DNA of 64,000 nucleotides from Mariniflexile sp044335535 (GCF_044335535.1 NZ_JBIQVZ010000010.1:38263-102262); one strand, 5' to 3'; positions 42,332-50,350 are shown, numbered from the stretch's first letter. The notes: generated from the letters alone by a model not told the origin. Numbers and translations: made by a program.

Positions 42332-43360
42332 TTATAGATTGATAGTGATTTTTTCGCTTTTAGGGTAGCTGATACAAGTAAGGATATTTCCTTTGTCAAC
42401 TTCTGTTTGTGATAAAAAGTGTCCTGCGGTCATTTCAATGTCTCCAGAAACGCAAACAGCTTTACAAGTTGAACAAACCCCAGACCTACAAGAGTATGGC
42501 AAGGCAATATTGTTTGCCATGGCTACTCTTAATATGGATTTGTCTCCTGGCACCTGTATTTGATGTGTTTTGCCCTGAAAAATGATCTCTACATCACTCA
42601 TGAAATCTTTTCCTGAAACTTTAACTTTAGGCTTTTTAAATACTTCAACGATTATTTCATTGGGTTTCACATGGTTATTAATTAGTATTTCCTTTGTTTT
42701 CTCCATGAATCCGAAAGGGCCACAAATCATGTAAACATTATTCTCAAAATTAATATGGTGTTTATTTAAGATTTTAACATATAAGTCATTGGTAGCCAAT
42801 CCTTCATGGTAGTTTTCATGTGGTTCCTTATTTTCAGCCAAAATATGCTCTACATTAAATGTATTGGGATAAGCTTCTTTTAAAGCTAATATCTCTTGAT
42901 GAAAAATAATGGACGTTTTATCCCTATTGGCATAGATAAGTAAAACCTTGGATTTAGGTTCGTTTGTGAGAACCGATTTAATTATAGAAAATACAGGTGT
43001 TATCCCACTTCCACCAGCAAAAAGAACATATTGTTTTTCTTCATTTTTTTTAGGCTCTACGTAAAAGCTTCCTTGTGGTTTATCAATTTCCAGTGCATCA
43101 CCAATTTTTAAATTTTGGCATATAAAATTTGAAACCAACCCTTTGTCAACTTGCTTAACGGTTATTTTTAAATCCTTATCAGTGTAAGGGTTGCTGCTAA
43201 AGGAATAGGATCGTTTTTCTATTTTATTATTTATGGGAACATGTAAGGTTAAAAACTGACCTGGTTTGTATTTAACTTTATTAAAAAAATTACCATTTTT
43301 AAAAAAGATACTAACGGCATCATTAGTTTCTCTTTTTATATCTTTTACAACTAACTTCAT
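42332..43360 (-). CDS. Ferredoxin-NAD(P) reductase with C-terminal 2Fe-2S domain
   Basis: A 342-residue flavoprotein of the PaaE/HmpF-like type. It has an FAD domain (RSYSFSSNP near residue 52), an NAD(P) domain (FAGGSGITPVFS near 113 and CGPFGFM near 220), and a plant-type 2Fe-2S domain (CRSGVCSTCKAVC near 295, last Cys in ILTCISYP). It passes electrons between NAD(P)H and an iron-sulfur or haem partner on the cytoplasmic side. The next gene, 22 bp upstream, codes for a membrane protein with haem-ligand-like His residues, which may receive the electrons. Confidence 0.9.
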   Translation of the reverse strand: MKLVVKDIKRETNDAVSIFFKNGNFFNKVKYKPGQFLTLHVPINNKIEKRSYSFSSNPYTDKDLKITVKQVDKGLVSNFICQNLKIGDALEIDKPQGSFYVEPKKNEEKQYVLFAGGSGITPVFSIIKSVLTNEPKSKVLLIYANRDKTSIIFHQEILALKEAYPNTFNVEHILAENKEPHENYHEGLATNDLYVKILNKHHINFENNVYMICGPFGFMEKTKEILINNHVKPNEIIVEVFKKPKVKVSGKDFMSDVEIIFQGKTHQIQVPGDKSILRVAMANNIALPYSCRSGVCSTCKAVCVSGDIEMTAGHFLSQTEVDKGNILTCISYPKSEKITINL

Positions 43361-43382
43361 TTATTTTTTTAGTTTTAAGCTT

Positions 43383-43859
43383 TTATTTATAGTAAAATAC
43401 CATGCTTATATGAAAAACCATGAGTATGGTAATTACCATTGAAAATGCTACATGAGTAATCATCCATCCTTTAAATAAGATCTCGTTAGTGGATTTTATA
43501 ACATCTAAATTAAAATAACCTATAAAGTTGTTTACAAGAAAAATATAGGTTAATAACATGAGGTATCCATAACCAAAACTCATGCTGTGAAAGTAAAAAA
43601 GTAACGGGCTTAAAGCGCCAAACCATTTATGAAGGCTGGTGACCTTAAAAGAATATTTTTTTAGTTTTTTTACAATTCTGCTAAAAGTCAACAACCATTG
43701 AATGACAATAAATAGTGCTAAGCCAAGCCCAGACCACCTTTTGTAAAACTCATCTTGTTGCATATTATATAGCCATTCCCATTTGAGTCCCAAAATAAAC
43801 TGCATCAAGTACAGAAATAGTAATAGAAGACCAATACTTGTTAATTTATTAATTTTCAC
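43383..43859 (-). CDS. Four-helix membrane protein, cytochrome b-like
   Basis: A 158-residue integral membrane protein with four hydrophobic segments (about 8-26, 44-60, 82-116 and 130-155). His residues face each other in the helices: LHKWFGAL and FYFHSM, then THVAFSM and VFHIS. Two pairs spaced like this are usual for two b haems in ferric-reductase-like or cytochrome b561-like proteins. No name is certain. The place between the FAD/2Fe-2S reductase and the haem lipoprotein supports transmembrane electron transfer. Confidence 0.78.
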   Translation of the reverse strand: MKINKLTSIGLLLLFLYLMQFILGLKWEWLYNMQQDEFYKRWSGLGLALFIVIQWLLTFSRIVKKLKKYSFKVTSLHKWFGALSPLLFYFHSMSFGYGYLMLLTYIFLVNNFIGYFNLDVIKSTNEILFKGWMITHVAFSMVITILMVFHISMVFYYK

Positions 43860-43911
43860 TTAAAAAAGATCTTTTGGTTTATTAAAAAGTGGTTTTTTAT
43901 TTTAATTCAGA

Positions 43912-44739
43912 TTATTTGAACGATAGTAAATTTTTCATGGTTCCAAAAGAGGACAGTTTTCGAACACTATCTAAAAACACCTCTGGTTTTGGTAAATAAT
44001 TACCTTTAGAAGGCCATTTGTCCCCAATTTCAGGCTTCGGGCTGTTTTTAAAGCTTTCAACTTCATTTAAGTATTCAATATAGGTATCTACCGTGCCTTT
44101 AGCATAAGCATTTAATACCTTAATAGCATCGCCATAACTTAAGGAATCGGCGGGGTATTGCCAGGTTGTAGATCCCATAACGTCTCCTAACTTCCAATCG
44201 GTTTTAGAAGTTTGTTTATGATTGTTGTGGCACGTAACACAGGCATCTGCACTGGCTAAGTCGGCAAACATAGCGGTGTGTAATTTTTGCTCTTCATCAT
44301 AAAAAAATTGTGGTTTTTGGTCTTTCTTGATCTTTTCAAATAAATCGGCTTGCTTTCCTTTAAGTTTATTTGCATTGTTAATTGGAAAGTCCGATCCTAG
44401 ATATAAACCTAATGGTACAGTGCCTTTTCTAATGCTTGTAGCGATGCCTCTTAAAAATAATGCTGGTAAAGGACCTGCCTCTACATCATTTTTTCTCCAA
44501 TCCTCATCAAACTTCATTCCTTGCTTTTTCCCTTCTCCAACAATAGCTTTGGTATAGAGTGTTCTAGTAACGTCATTTTCTTTTGCTACCATTTCCAAAA
44601 CCTCGTCTACAGAAAAAACTTTTTCGGCAGATGCCGTTTTTTCTTTCTCATCAGGTACACCACCGCAGGCATTTAATGTTAAAGATAGAACTGCGAATAA
44701 GGCTGTTTTTATAATTAAAGTATGTATTAAATTTTTCAT
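43912..44739 (-). CDS. Haem c lipoprotein with a DUF3365 (Tll0287-like) domain
   Basis: A 275-residue protein with a lipobox (LNACG, Cys about 25). The DUF3365 domain covers about residues 60-205 and carries one CVTCH haem site near residue 167. DUF3365 domains are often haem-bearing sensory or redox modules on the periplasmic side. The C-terminal 60 residues are Pro- and Lys-rich. It is the first gene of the four-gene redox unit. The upstream spacer is mostly repeat A2. Confidence 0.85.
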   Translation of the reverse strand: MKNLIHTLIIKTALFAVLSLTLNACGGVPDEKEKTASAEKVFSVDEVLEMVAKENDVTRTLYTKAIVGEGKKQGMKFDEDWRKNDVEAGPLPALFLRGIATSIRKGTVPLGLYLGSDFPINNANKLKGKQADLFEKIKKDQKPQFFYDEEQKLHTAMFADLASADACVTCHNNHKQTSKTDWKLGDVMGSTTWQYPADSLSYGDAIKVLNAYAKGTVDTYIEYLNEVESFKNSPKPEIGDKWPSKGNYLPKPEVFLDSVRKLSSFGTMKNLLSFK

Positions 44740-44767
44740 AATTGGTTTGGTTTTTTGGTTGAAATTA

Positions 44768-44985
44768 AGAGACTGTCTAAATTTTGTTTTTGGAATATTT
44801 TATAGTGTATTTTTTCGTCAGACAGGGCCGAGCGTATAAAAAAGGTCTGGGGAGACCTTTTTAGCGAAGGAGCCAGGCTGTCGCGAGGGAGAGATTCATA
44901 GCCATAGCTACGGACCGAAAAATAACTGAAGTATGACGGAAAAAGACGCATAAAAGAACCAAAGGATAGAACTTAGACAGTCTCT
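44768..44985. repeat. MITE-like inverted-repeat element A2
   Basis: A 218 bp element with the same ends as A1 (AGAGACTGTCTAAA on both sides). Inside, 44830-44890 forms a hairpin around GGTCTGGGGAGACC and holds TTTTTAGCGAAGGAGCCAGG, shared with B2 and B3. The right end overlaps the stop codon of the globin gene by two bases, as A1 abuts the dodecin stop. Confidence 0.7.
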
Positions 44986-45397
44986 AATAAGAGGCGTCTA
45001 TCATCACTGTAGCCATAGTGCCATACACATCGGTCCAGGCATCTTTAACTTCAGGTGTAAAATCGTCACCAAGACCTATTGCCAGGGTACCTAATAATGC
45101 AGCGCCTACGGTATCGTAATGAGATGGTTTTACTTGATACTCTACATGGCGTTTCCCTAGATTTTGTAAAACAGGAACTAACATGTCTAAATTGCTTAAA
45201 CCTGCGACAGCACTAGATAACATCGTCATTAATTTATTGCCTTGTTCAACCATAGCCTCGTCACTTGATGGAAAAAGAGGTTTGAGTGCTGGGTCTAATT
45301 CAAATAACTTTGTGTAAAATATTTTAGCAGCAGTTGGTGCTATTGGTTTTACTTTTTCAAAAGATTCTTGTACCAGTGTAATTGTTTTTTGTTCCAT
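44984..45397 (-). CDS. Single-domain globin
   Basis: A 137-residue globin with the fold pattern of bacterial haemoglobins: KIFYTKLFELDPALKPLF (helices B-C with Phe), LGKRHVEYQV with the proximal His region near residue 84, and GLGDDFTPEVKDAWTDVY (G-H). Such globins bind oxygen or NO and often detoxify NO with a reductase. It sits among nitrogen-oxide genes and next to an FNR-type regulator. Its stop codon overlaps the end of repeat A2, so the last residues may have been changed by insertion. Confidence 0.9.
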   Translation of the reverse strand: MEQKTITLVQESFEKVKPIAPTAAKIFYTKLFELDPALKPLFPSSDEAMVEQGNKLMTMLSSAVAGLSNLDMLVPVLQNLGKRHVEYQVKPSHYDTVGAALLGTLAIGLGDDFTPEVKDAWTDVYGTMATVMIDASY

Positions 45398-45420
45398 GAT
45401 TAGGTCTTTTTTAAGATTTT

Positions 45421-45473
45421 TGTATAAGTACTTATTTTACTAAGTATTCTGAAATTAAGTATTTTCAAAATTA
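45421..45473 (-). promoter_or_regulatory. Globin promoter with repeated AATACTTA words
   Basis: On the minus strand TAATTTTG (45473-45466) is a good -7 element. Between it and the start codon lie AATACTTA twice, 15 bp apart, and AAGTACTTA once. The same TACTTA core appears in the nrtA and crp/moeA spacers. Confidence 0.45.
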
Positions 45474-45575
45474 ATTGAACTCATTGTTAAATAATATGCT
45501 ATAATACAAGAGCACTTATCTTTTTTAACACTTTATAAACTGCTGTTTTTAATATAAAAAGATGTTTTTATACCA

Positions 45576-45759
45576 TGAAAACTCGTTTAAACTTTTTATA
45601 ATTGACTAAAAATGTTTTTTTTGCCATGCGCTTTTTAGCCCATTGGCTACGCCGAATCTTCGATTTCACTAAAACAGTCGACTGGGTTATTTTAGCGAAC
45701 GAGCCAGCTGGCGTAGGGTTGCATTTTCGCTTCAATCAAAAAATTTTAAACGAGTTCCA
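45576..45759. repeat. MITE-like inverted-repeat element B3
   Basis: A 184 bp element whose ends, GAAAACTCGTTTAAACTTTT and the complement of AAAATTTTAAACGAGTTC, match in inverted form. The right part, CTTCAATCAAAAAA, matches B2. Inside, 45670-45720 holds ATTTTAGCGAACGAGCCAGC. It lies between globin and the FNR-type gene. Confidence 0.6.
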
Positions 45760-45760
45760 T

Positions 45761-45783
45761 AAAAAAACCACCTGTATGGTGGT
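45761..45783 (-). terminator. Terminator behind the FNR-type gene
   Basis: ACCACC pairs with GGTGGT around a TGTAT loop; the seven A before it on the plus strand form a U tract on the minus strand. It lies about 55 bp behind the stop codon. Confidence 0.65.
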
Positions 45784-45835
45784 CTTAATCTATTAATTTG
45801 TATGTATGAGTGGGGGTAGGTAATTGTGATGTATT

Positions 45836-46594
45836 CTAGCTTCCTAAGTAATAATGATGCTCTTCAATTTCTTGTTTAAGCATTTTTTCATTTAAAATCC
45901 CAATCCTTTTTCCGTTGGCAGCAATAAGTTTTTCCTTTTTTAAAGCAGAAAATATGCGAATAACTTGCTCTTCAGTGGTGCCTGCATAATCTGCATATTC
46001 TTTTCTGCTTAATGGCAGATTTAGAAACCCTCTTAAGTCACCAAACTTTCTGTTAATATATAATAAGGTGTCAATAACCCGTTCTCGAACGGTCATCTGG
46101 GATATGGATTTTACTTTAGATTCGCTTCTGTTGAGTTCGTTAGCATAAAAAAGCATAAAATCGTAAGCAAATTTAGGATTGTTTAATAAAGCTTCTTGCA
46201 GGCTATTCTTAGAAAAATAACACAATGTCGTATCTTCTAAGGCAATCGCACCAATGGAATAATATTCTTCAGTACCAAATCCACGATGTCCTATAATTTC
46301 ACCTTCTTTAGCAAATCGAACAATTTGTTCTCTACCATTAATACCTGTTCTAAATACTTTTGCCTTCCCTTTTAGGACAAAAAACAAACCGTTTACTGGG
46401 GCTCCTTCCATTATAAATTGTTGTCCCTTTTTGCATCTAAGATTGCTTTTGTTCTCGGTAATTTTAAAATCTTCTAAAGTCAAAAGATTTTTCTTAATTA
46501 AACAATCGTGGTTTACACAAGCATCACACGATGTATTGAGTACGGCACGTTTTCTTATAATGGTATGGGTTGTATTTTGAGTAGGTGGCTGCAA
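45836..46594 (-). CDS. FNR-type oxygen-responsive transcription factor
   Basis: A 252-residue Crp/Fnr protein. The N-terminal cysteines Cys23, Cys26 and Cys31 (CDACVNHDC) and Cys125 (TTLCYFSK) match the placing of the four 4Fe-4S ligands of E. coli FNR. The cNMP-like barrel spans about 55-170 and the helix-turn-helix about 190-235, with SRKEYADYAGTTEEQVIRIF, whose recognition helix keeps Glu and Arg. Oxygen would break the cluster and release DNA. It lies between the globin/redox block and the molybdenum cofactor operon and probably controls both. A long inverted repeat in its promoter may be its own operator. Confidence 0.92.
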   Translation of the reverse strand: MQPPTQNTTHTIIRKRAVLNTSCDACVNHDCLIKKNLLTLEDFKITENKSNLRCKKGQQFIMEGAPVNGLFFVLKGKAKVFRTGINGREQIVRFAKEGEIIGHRGFGTEEYYSIGAIALEDTTLCYFSKNSLQEALLNNPKFAYDFMLFYANELNRSESKVKSISQMTVRERVIDTLLYINRKFGDLRGFLNLPLSRKEYADYAGTTEEQVIRIFSALKKEKLIAANGKRIGILNEKMLKQEIEEHHYYLGS

Positions 46595-46635
46595 TTAAAG
46601 ATTTATTAAACTTAGTTAATAGTATGTTGTAGTGA

Positions 46636-46679
46636 CAAATATACGTATTTATACTTAATATTTTATGATAAATACGTAT
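46636..46679 (-). promoter_or_regulatory. FNR-gene promoter with long inverted repeat
   Basis: TATATTTG (46643-46636, minus strand) is the -7 element, giving a leader near 35 nt. ATACGTATTTA at 46641-46651 is repeated inverted as TAAATACGTAT at 46669-46679 with 17 bp between. The repeat covers the -33 region, where no TTG was found, so a regulator is probably needed. Confidence 0.5.
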
Positions 46680-46807
46680 TTTTGTGAGTTTGATAAAATA
46701 GTTATAGCTTTATTAGGTACTTTGAAATTATAAACTCTTTATTTTATTTACTACGTATTTTTTCTTAATTATTTTACGCCATAAAAGCTTTGTAAATTGT
46801 TATTCGT

Positions 46808-46815
46808 TATATTTG
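46808..46815 (+). promoter_or_regulatory. -7 element for the molybdenum cofactor operon
   Basis: TATATTTG (TAnnTTTG) lies 14 bp before the ATG at 46829. Transcription would start near 46822, which leaves only about seven nt before that ATG and favours the in-frame ATG at 46838. Confidence 0.5.
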
Positions 46816-46828
46816 TAAAGATATAACG

Positions 46829-48016
46829 ATGAGTATTATGACATCCATTGAAGAAGCCATTCAGCTTGTTAAAAAGCATAGTAGACCACTTTCAAAGAGT
46901 ACTTATAAGCCTGTTGAAAAAGCAGGTGGGTATAAACTTTTTGAAAATATTTATGCTCCTATTAATATGCCTCCTTTTAGGCAATCGGCTATGGATGGCT
47001 ATGCGTTACACTTGAATGACAGTTTAACCTATCACTTTGTAGGTGAAGTAAAGGCGGGTGATGCGCATCAGCCTGTTTTAAAACAAGGAGAAGCCGTACG
47101 TATTTTTACGGGGGCACCAGTTCCAGATACTGCCAATGCCGTTATCATGCAGGAGAAAGTGATTGTTAATGGCAATACCATCAGTATTCAAAACAAAGTA
47201 GGAGTCAATGCTAACATTCGTCCGTTAGGAGAGCAGGTTAAAAAAGGCGAACTAGCACTGGCAAAAAACACCAAGTTAACTCCTGCTGCTATTGGTTATT
47301 TAAGTTCTTTGGGGATTTCTGAAGTCGAAGTTTTTAAAAAGCCATCCATTGCATTAATCACCACAGGAAATGAGTTGGTTGAAGCTGGTACCGATTTAGT
47401 CTATGGAAAAATATACGAGAGCAATTCTAGAATGCTTTTAAGTGCCCTTTACAGTTTGAAATTTTATGATGTTAACATCCATAAAGTTGAAGATGATTAT
47501 GACAAAACACTTTCTAAATTAGATACCGTTATTGATGAGAACGATTTAGTAATTATAACCGGCGGTATTTCGGTAGGCGATTACGATTTTGTTGGAAAAG
47601 CATTAAGTGCCTTAGGTGTTGCCGAGCATTTTTATAAAGTAAAACAAAAACCTGGGAAACCGTTATTCTTTGGTACAAAAAAAAATACAGTGGTTTTTGC
47701 ACTTCCAGGAAACCCTGCGGCTGCATTAACCTGTTTTTATGTTTATGTGTATATCGCGTTACAAAAAATGATGGGCCATGAAGCTGTTGAATTACCTCGA
47801 GTAGAAGCAAGGTCTGTTTCAAGATTTAAAAAGTTTGGAGACCGCCCCCAGTTTTTAAAAGCGGTTTGGAATAATGGCGACGTTGAAATTTTAGAAGGAC
47901 AAAGTTCTGCCATGCAGCAAACTTTTGCCATATCAAATGCCTTGGTATTTATGCGTGAAGATCTTTTAAATATTGAAATTGGTGATACGGTAGAAGTTAT
48001 TTTACTACCCGTTTAA
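46829..48016 (+). CDS. moeA: Molybdopterin molybdenumtransferase MoeA
   Basis: A 395-residue enzyme that inserts molybdate into adenylated molybdopterin. The parts are a linker domain, a middle MogA-like domain with TGNELVEAGTDLVYGKIYESN and the molybdate-site motif ITGGISVGDYDF, and PGKPLFFGTKK and ALPGNPAAALTCF loops, followed by the small C-terminal barrel. A second in-frame ATG at 46838 may be the true start, given the promoter. First gene of the molybdenum cofactor operon. Confidence 0.93.
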   Translation: MSIMTSIEEAIQLVKKHSRPLSKSTYKPVEKAGGYKLFENIYAPINMPPFRQSAMDGYALHLNDSLTYHFVGEVKAGDAHQPVLKQGEAVRIFTGAPVPDTANAVIMQEKVIVNGNTISIQNKVGVNANIRPLGEQVKKGELALAKNTKLTPAAIGYLSSLGISEVEVFKKPSIALITTGNELVEAGTDLVYGKIYESNSRMLLSALYSLKFYDVNIHKVEDDYDKTLSKLDTVIDENDLVIITGGISVGDYDFVGKALSALGVAEHFYKVKQKPGKPLFFGTKKNTVVFALPGNPAAALTCFYVYVYIALQKMMGHEAVELPRVEARSVSRFKKFGDRPQFLKAVWNNGDVEILEGQSSAMQQTFAISNALVFMREDLLNIEIGDTVEVILLPV

Positions 48017-48026
48017 ATAAAGGCTT

Positions 48027-48365
48027 ATGAGTTATAAAATAAAAAGCAGAATATGGATTGAATGTAACGAGCATGTGCTTTTAGGCGAAGGACGTGTACA
48101 TTTATTAAAGGCTATAGACGAAACAGGCTCATTATCAAAAGCAGCTAAAACCTTGAATTTGTCATACAAAAAGGCCTGGGGACTTCTTGACTCGGTAAAC
48201 AAATCGGCAAAAAAACCAGTAACTATAAATTCTACCGGAGGAAAAGGAGGCGGTGGTGCAGAATTAACAGCGTATGGAAAATCTTTAATTAGCGCTTTCG
48301 ATGAAATCAACCAAAGTTGTTGGGAATTTTTGGACAAACAATTAGTCAAAATTGAGAGTTTATGA
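48027..48365 (+). CDS. ModE-like winged-helix regulator
   Basis: A 112-residue protein that matches the N-terminal DNA-binding part of ModE: RVHLLKAIDETGSLSKAAKTLNLSYKKAWGLLDSVNK, followed by the wing GGKGGGGAELTAYG. The molybdate-binding domains of full ModE are missing, as in many Bacteroidota copies. It probably regulates molybdenum genes. It starts 10 bp behind moeA. Confidence 0.88.
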   Translation: MSYKIKSRIWIECNEHVLLGEGRVHLLKAIDETGSLSKAAKTLNLSYKKAWGLLDSVNKSAKKPVTINSTGGKGGGGAELTAYGKSLISAFDEINQSCWEFLDKQLVKIESL

Positions 48366-48404
48366 AATCAGTGCCTAGAGTTAAAAGTATTTAAAGTGTG
48401 AATT

Positions 48405-48758
48405 ATGGAAAACAAGGAATTTGCAAAGAAACTGGAGTTAAGGACGCGACAATTTGCGATATCAATTATTAAAATGTCAGCTTCTTTACCAAAATCAGCA
48501 GAATCGTTGGTTATTAGAAATCAGGTTACAAAATCAGGAACAAGTATTGGGGCTAATTATAGAGAAGCGAATCGTTCAAGAAGTAAAAAGGATTTTAAAA
48601 ACAAAATTAAAATTTCAGAAAGTGAAGCAAGCGAAACAATTTATTGGTTAGAAATTATACTAGAACTTAATTGGATTGAACCAAACCATTTATATGAAAT
48701 AATGAAAGAATCGAAAGAACTTTTAGCCATTTTTACATCCATTTCAAACAAACTCTAA
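48405..48758 (+). CDS. Four-helix bundle protein (23S rRNA intervening-sequence type)
   Basis: A 117-residue protein with the motif QVTKSGTSIGANYREANRSRSKKDF, here given in part as GTSIGANYREA, typical of the family first seen inside 23S rRNA intervening sequences. The family forms pentamers of four-helix bundles and its role is unknown. Genes of this type are mobile and often sit within unrelated operons, which fits its position between modE-like and tauE-like genes. Confidence 0.88.
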   Translation: MENKEFAKKLELRTRQFAISIIKMSASLPKSAESLVIRNQVTKSGTSIGANYREANRSRSKKDFKNKIKISESEASETIYWLEIILELNWIEPNHLYEIMKESKELLAIFTSISNKL

Positions 48759-48799
48759 ACTTTAGACACTTTAGGCACTTATAACTTAATTATTTAAAA

Positions 48800-49540
48800 A
48801 TGTTGCAAAACGAAAACATATATCTATTTTTATTAATGCTGCCCATAGTATCTTTTTTGTATTCTAGTGTGGGTCATGGTGGTGCAAGTGGTTATTTGGC
48901 TTTAATGGCGTTGTTTTCGTTTTCACCGGAAATCATGAAACCAACAGCGCTTTTACTTAATCTTTTTGTAGCAGGCATCTCATTTTACTATTATTATAAA
49001 GGTGGCTATTTTAATAAAAAACTGTTTCTTTCATTTGCAATAACCTCCATTCCTTTGGCTTTCTTAGGAGGCACCATAGAAATTGATGCGTCTGTTTATA
49101 AAAAAATACTGGCGGTTTTATTAGTATTTGCCATTTTAAAAATGCTCAACGTTTTTGGTAAAGAAAATGGGTCTGTAAAACAAGTTAAGCTTTGGCAAGG
49201 ACTTTTCGTTGGAGGTATTATTGGGTTCTTTTCCGGATTAATTGGTATTGGAGGCGGTATTATTTTAACACCGTTAATTTTGTTGTTACATTGGGGAAAT
49301 ATGAAAGAAGCGGCAGCAGTTTCAGCGTTGTTTATTTGGGTAAATTCTGCGGCGGGACTTATTGGACAACTAAGTAGTGGCGTTCATTTAGAAATCGAAA
49401 CATTTGTTTTAGTGGCAGTTGCTTTAATAGGTGGTGTGCTTGGTGCTTATTTAGGAAGCAAAAAAATAAACAATCAATCGTTACGCTATATTTTAGCTTT
49501 TGTCCTTGTAATTGCTAGTGTAAAACTATTTTTTACATAA
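48800..49540 (+). CDS. TauE/SafE family membrane exporter
   Basis: A 246-residue protein with about eight membrane segments. SSVGHGGASGYLALMAL at the start and IGIGGGIILTPLILLLHWG in the middle are the two inverted-repeat motifs of the family, which moves sulfite, sulfoacetate or other anions. It lies inside the molybdenum cofactor operon, three bases before mobA. Its substrate may relate to sulfur for the cofactor or to an oxyanion; this is inference from place only. Confidence 0.88.
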   Translation: MLQNENIYLFLLMLPIVSFLYSSVGHGGASGYLALMALFSFSPEIMKPTALLLNLFVAGISFYYYYKGGYFNKKLFLSFAITSIPLAFLGGTIEIDASVYKKILAVLLVFAILKMLNVFGKENGSVKQVKLWQGLFVGGIIGFFSGLIGIGGGIILTPLILLLHWGNMKEAAAVSALFIWVNSAAGLIGQLSSGVHLEIETFVLVAVALIGGVLGAYLGSKKINNQSLRYILAFVLVIASVKLFFT

Positions 49541-49542
49541 TT

Positions 49543-50115
49543 ATGATAGATAAAAAAGACATAACAGGCATTATTTTATCTGGTGGAAAAAGTTCACGCA
49601 TGGGTACCGATAAAGGGTTTTTGATGTATGAAGGCAAAAGGTTTGTGGAGTACAGTATAGAGGCGTTAAAGCCCTTGGTTTCTAATGTCACTATTGTTTC
49701 CGATAATGAAGATTATGACGTATTTGGTTTAAAGCGTATTGAAGATATTATTAAAAATGCGGGGCCACTAGCTGGTATTTATTCGGGGTTGAAACATACT
49801 TCAACTGTATATGGTTTGGTGTTGAGTTGCGATATTCCGTTAATAAATTCTAAAGTATTAGAAAAACTGATTGATGCTATTGATTCTGATTCCGAAGTCA
49901 TTCAAATAGAAAGTCAAGGTAAAAACATGCCACTCATTGCTCTTTATAAAAAGTCATGTGAACCTATTTTTCTAAAACTTTTGAATCAAGGGGAAAGGCG
50001 TTTGCAATTTGCTGTAAATCAATGTAAAGTGAAACATGTATTATTAACTAGTGAAGATGAATTATTTACGAAAAACATCAACACGCCAGAACAATTAAAG
50101 GCTATTATAAAATGA
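49543..50115 (+). CDS. mobA: Molybdenum cofactor guanylyltransferase MobA
   Basis: A 190-residue nucleotidyltransferase. It begins with ILSGGKSSRMGTDKGFL, the GTP-binding loop of the family, and has SCDIPLI with the metal-binding Asp and the NTPEQL end. It attaches GMP to molybdenum cofactor, giving the bis-MGD form used by nitrate reductases of the DMSO-reductase family. The stop overlaps moaD by four bases. Confidence 0.92.
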   Translation: MIDKKDITGIILSGGKSSRMGTDKGFLMYEGKRFVEYSIEALKPLVSNVTIVSDNEDYDVFGLKRIEDIIKNAGPLAGIYSGLKHTSTVYGLVLSCDIPLINSKVLEKLIDAIDSDSEVIQIESQGKNMPLIALYKKSCEPIFLKLLNQGERRLQFAVNQCKVKHVLLTSEDELFTKNINTPEQLKAIIK

Positions 50116-50345
50116 ACATTTGTATAAAATATTTCGGACTTATAGCAGAGGTCACACATTGTGAGGAAGAAACGATTCTTTTTTCTGAAAGTACGGTATC
50201 TGAACTTTTAGATGTATTGCATTCTAAATATTCAGCACTTAAAAACAGAGACTTTCAAGTGGCTCAAAATCAAGAATTAGTATCGTTGGAAACTAAAATA
50301 ACAGGAAAAGAAATCGCATTACTGCCACCTTTTGCCGGTGGATAA
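50112..50345 (+). CDS. moaD: Molybdopterin synthase small subunit MoaD
   Basis: A 77-residue beta-grasp protein that ends in the required Gly-Gly (PPFAGG), which is thiocarboxylated by the MoeB product and gives sulfur to molybdopterin. It overlaps mobA by ATGA and lies five bases before moeB. Confidence 0.92.
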   Translation: MNICIKYFGLIAEVTHCEEETILFSESTVSELLDVLHSKYSALKNRDFQVAQNQELVSLETKITGKEIALLPPFAGG

Positions 50346-50350
50346 TTATT

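Noticed and set aside
44736..44951. Open frame of 71 codons on the minus strand before the haem lipoprotein
   Set aside because: It lies almost fully within repeat A2 and has no family pattern.
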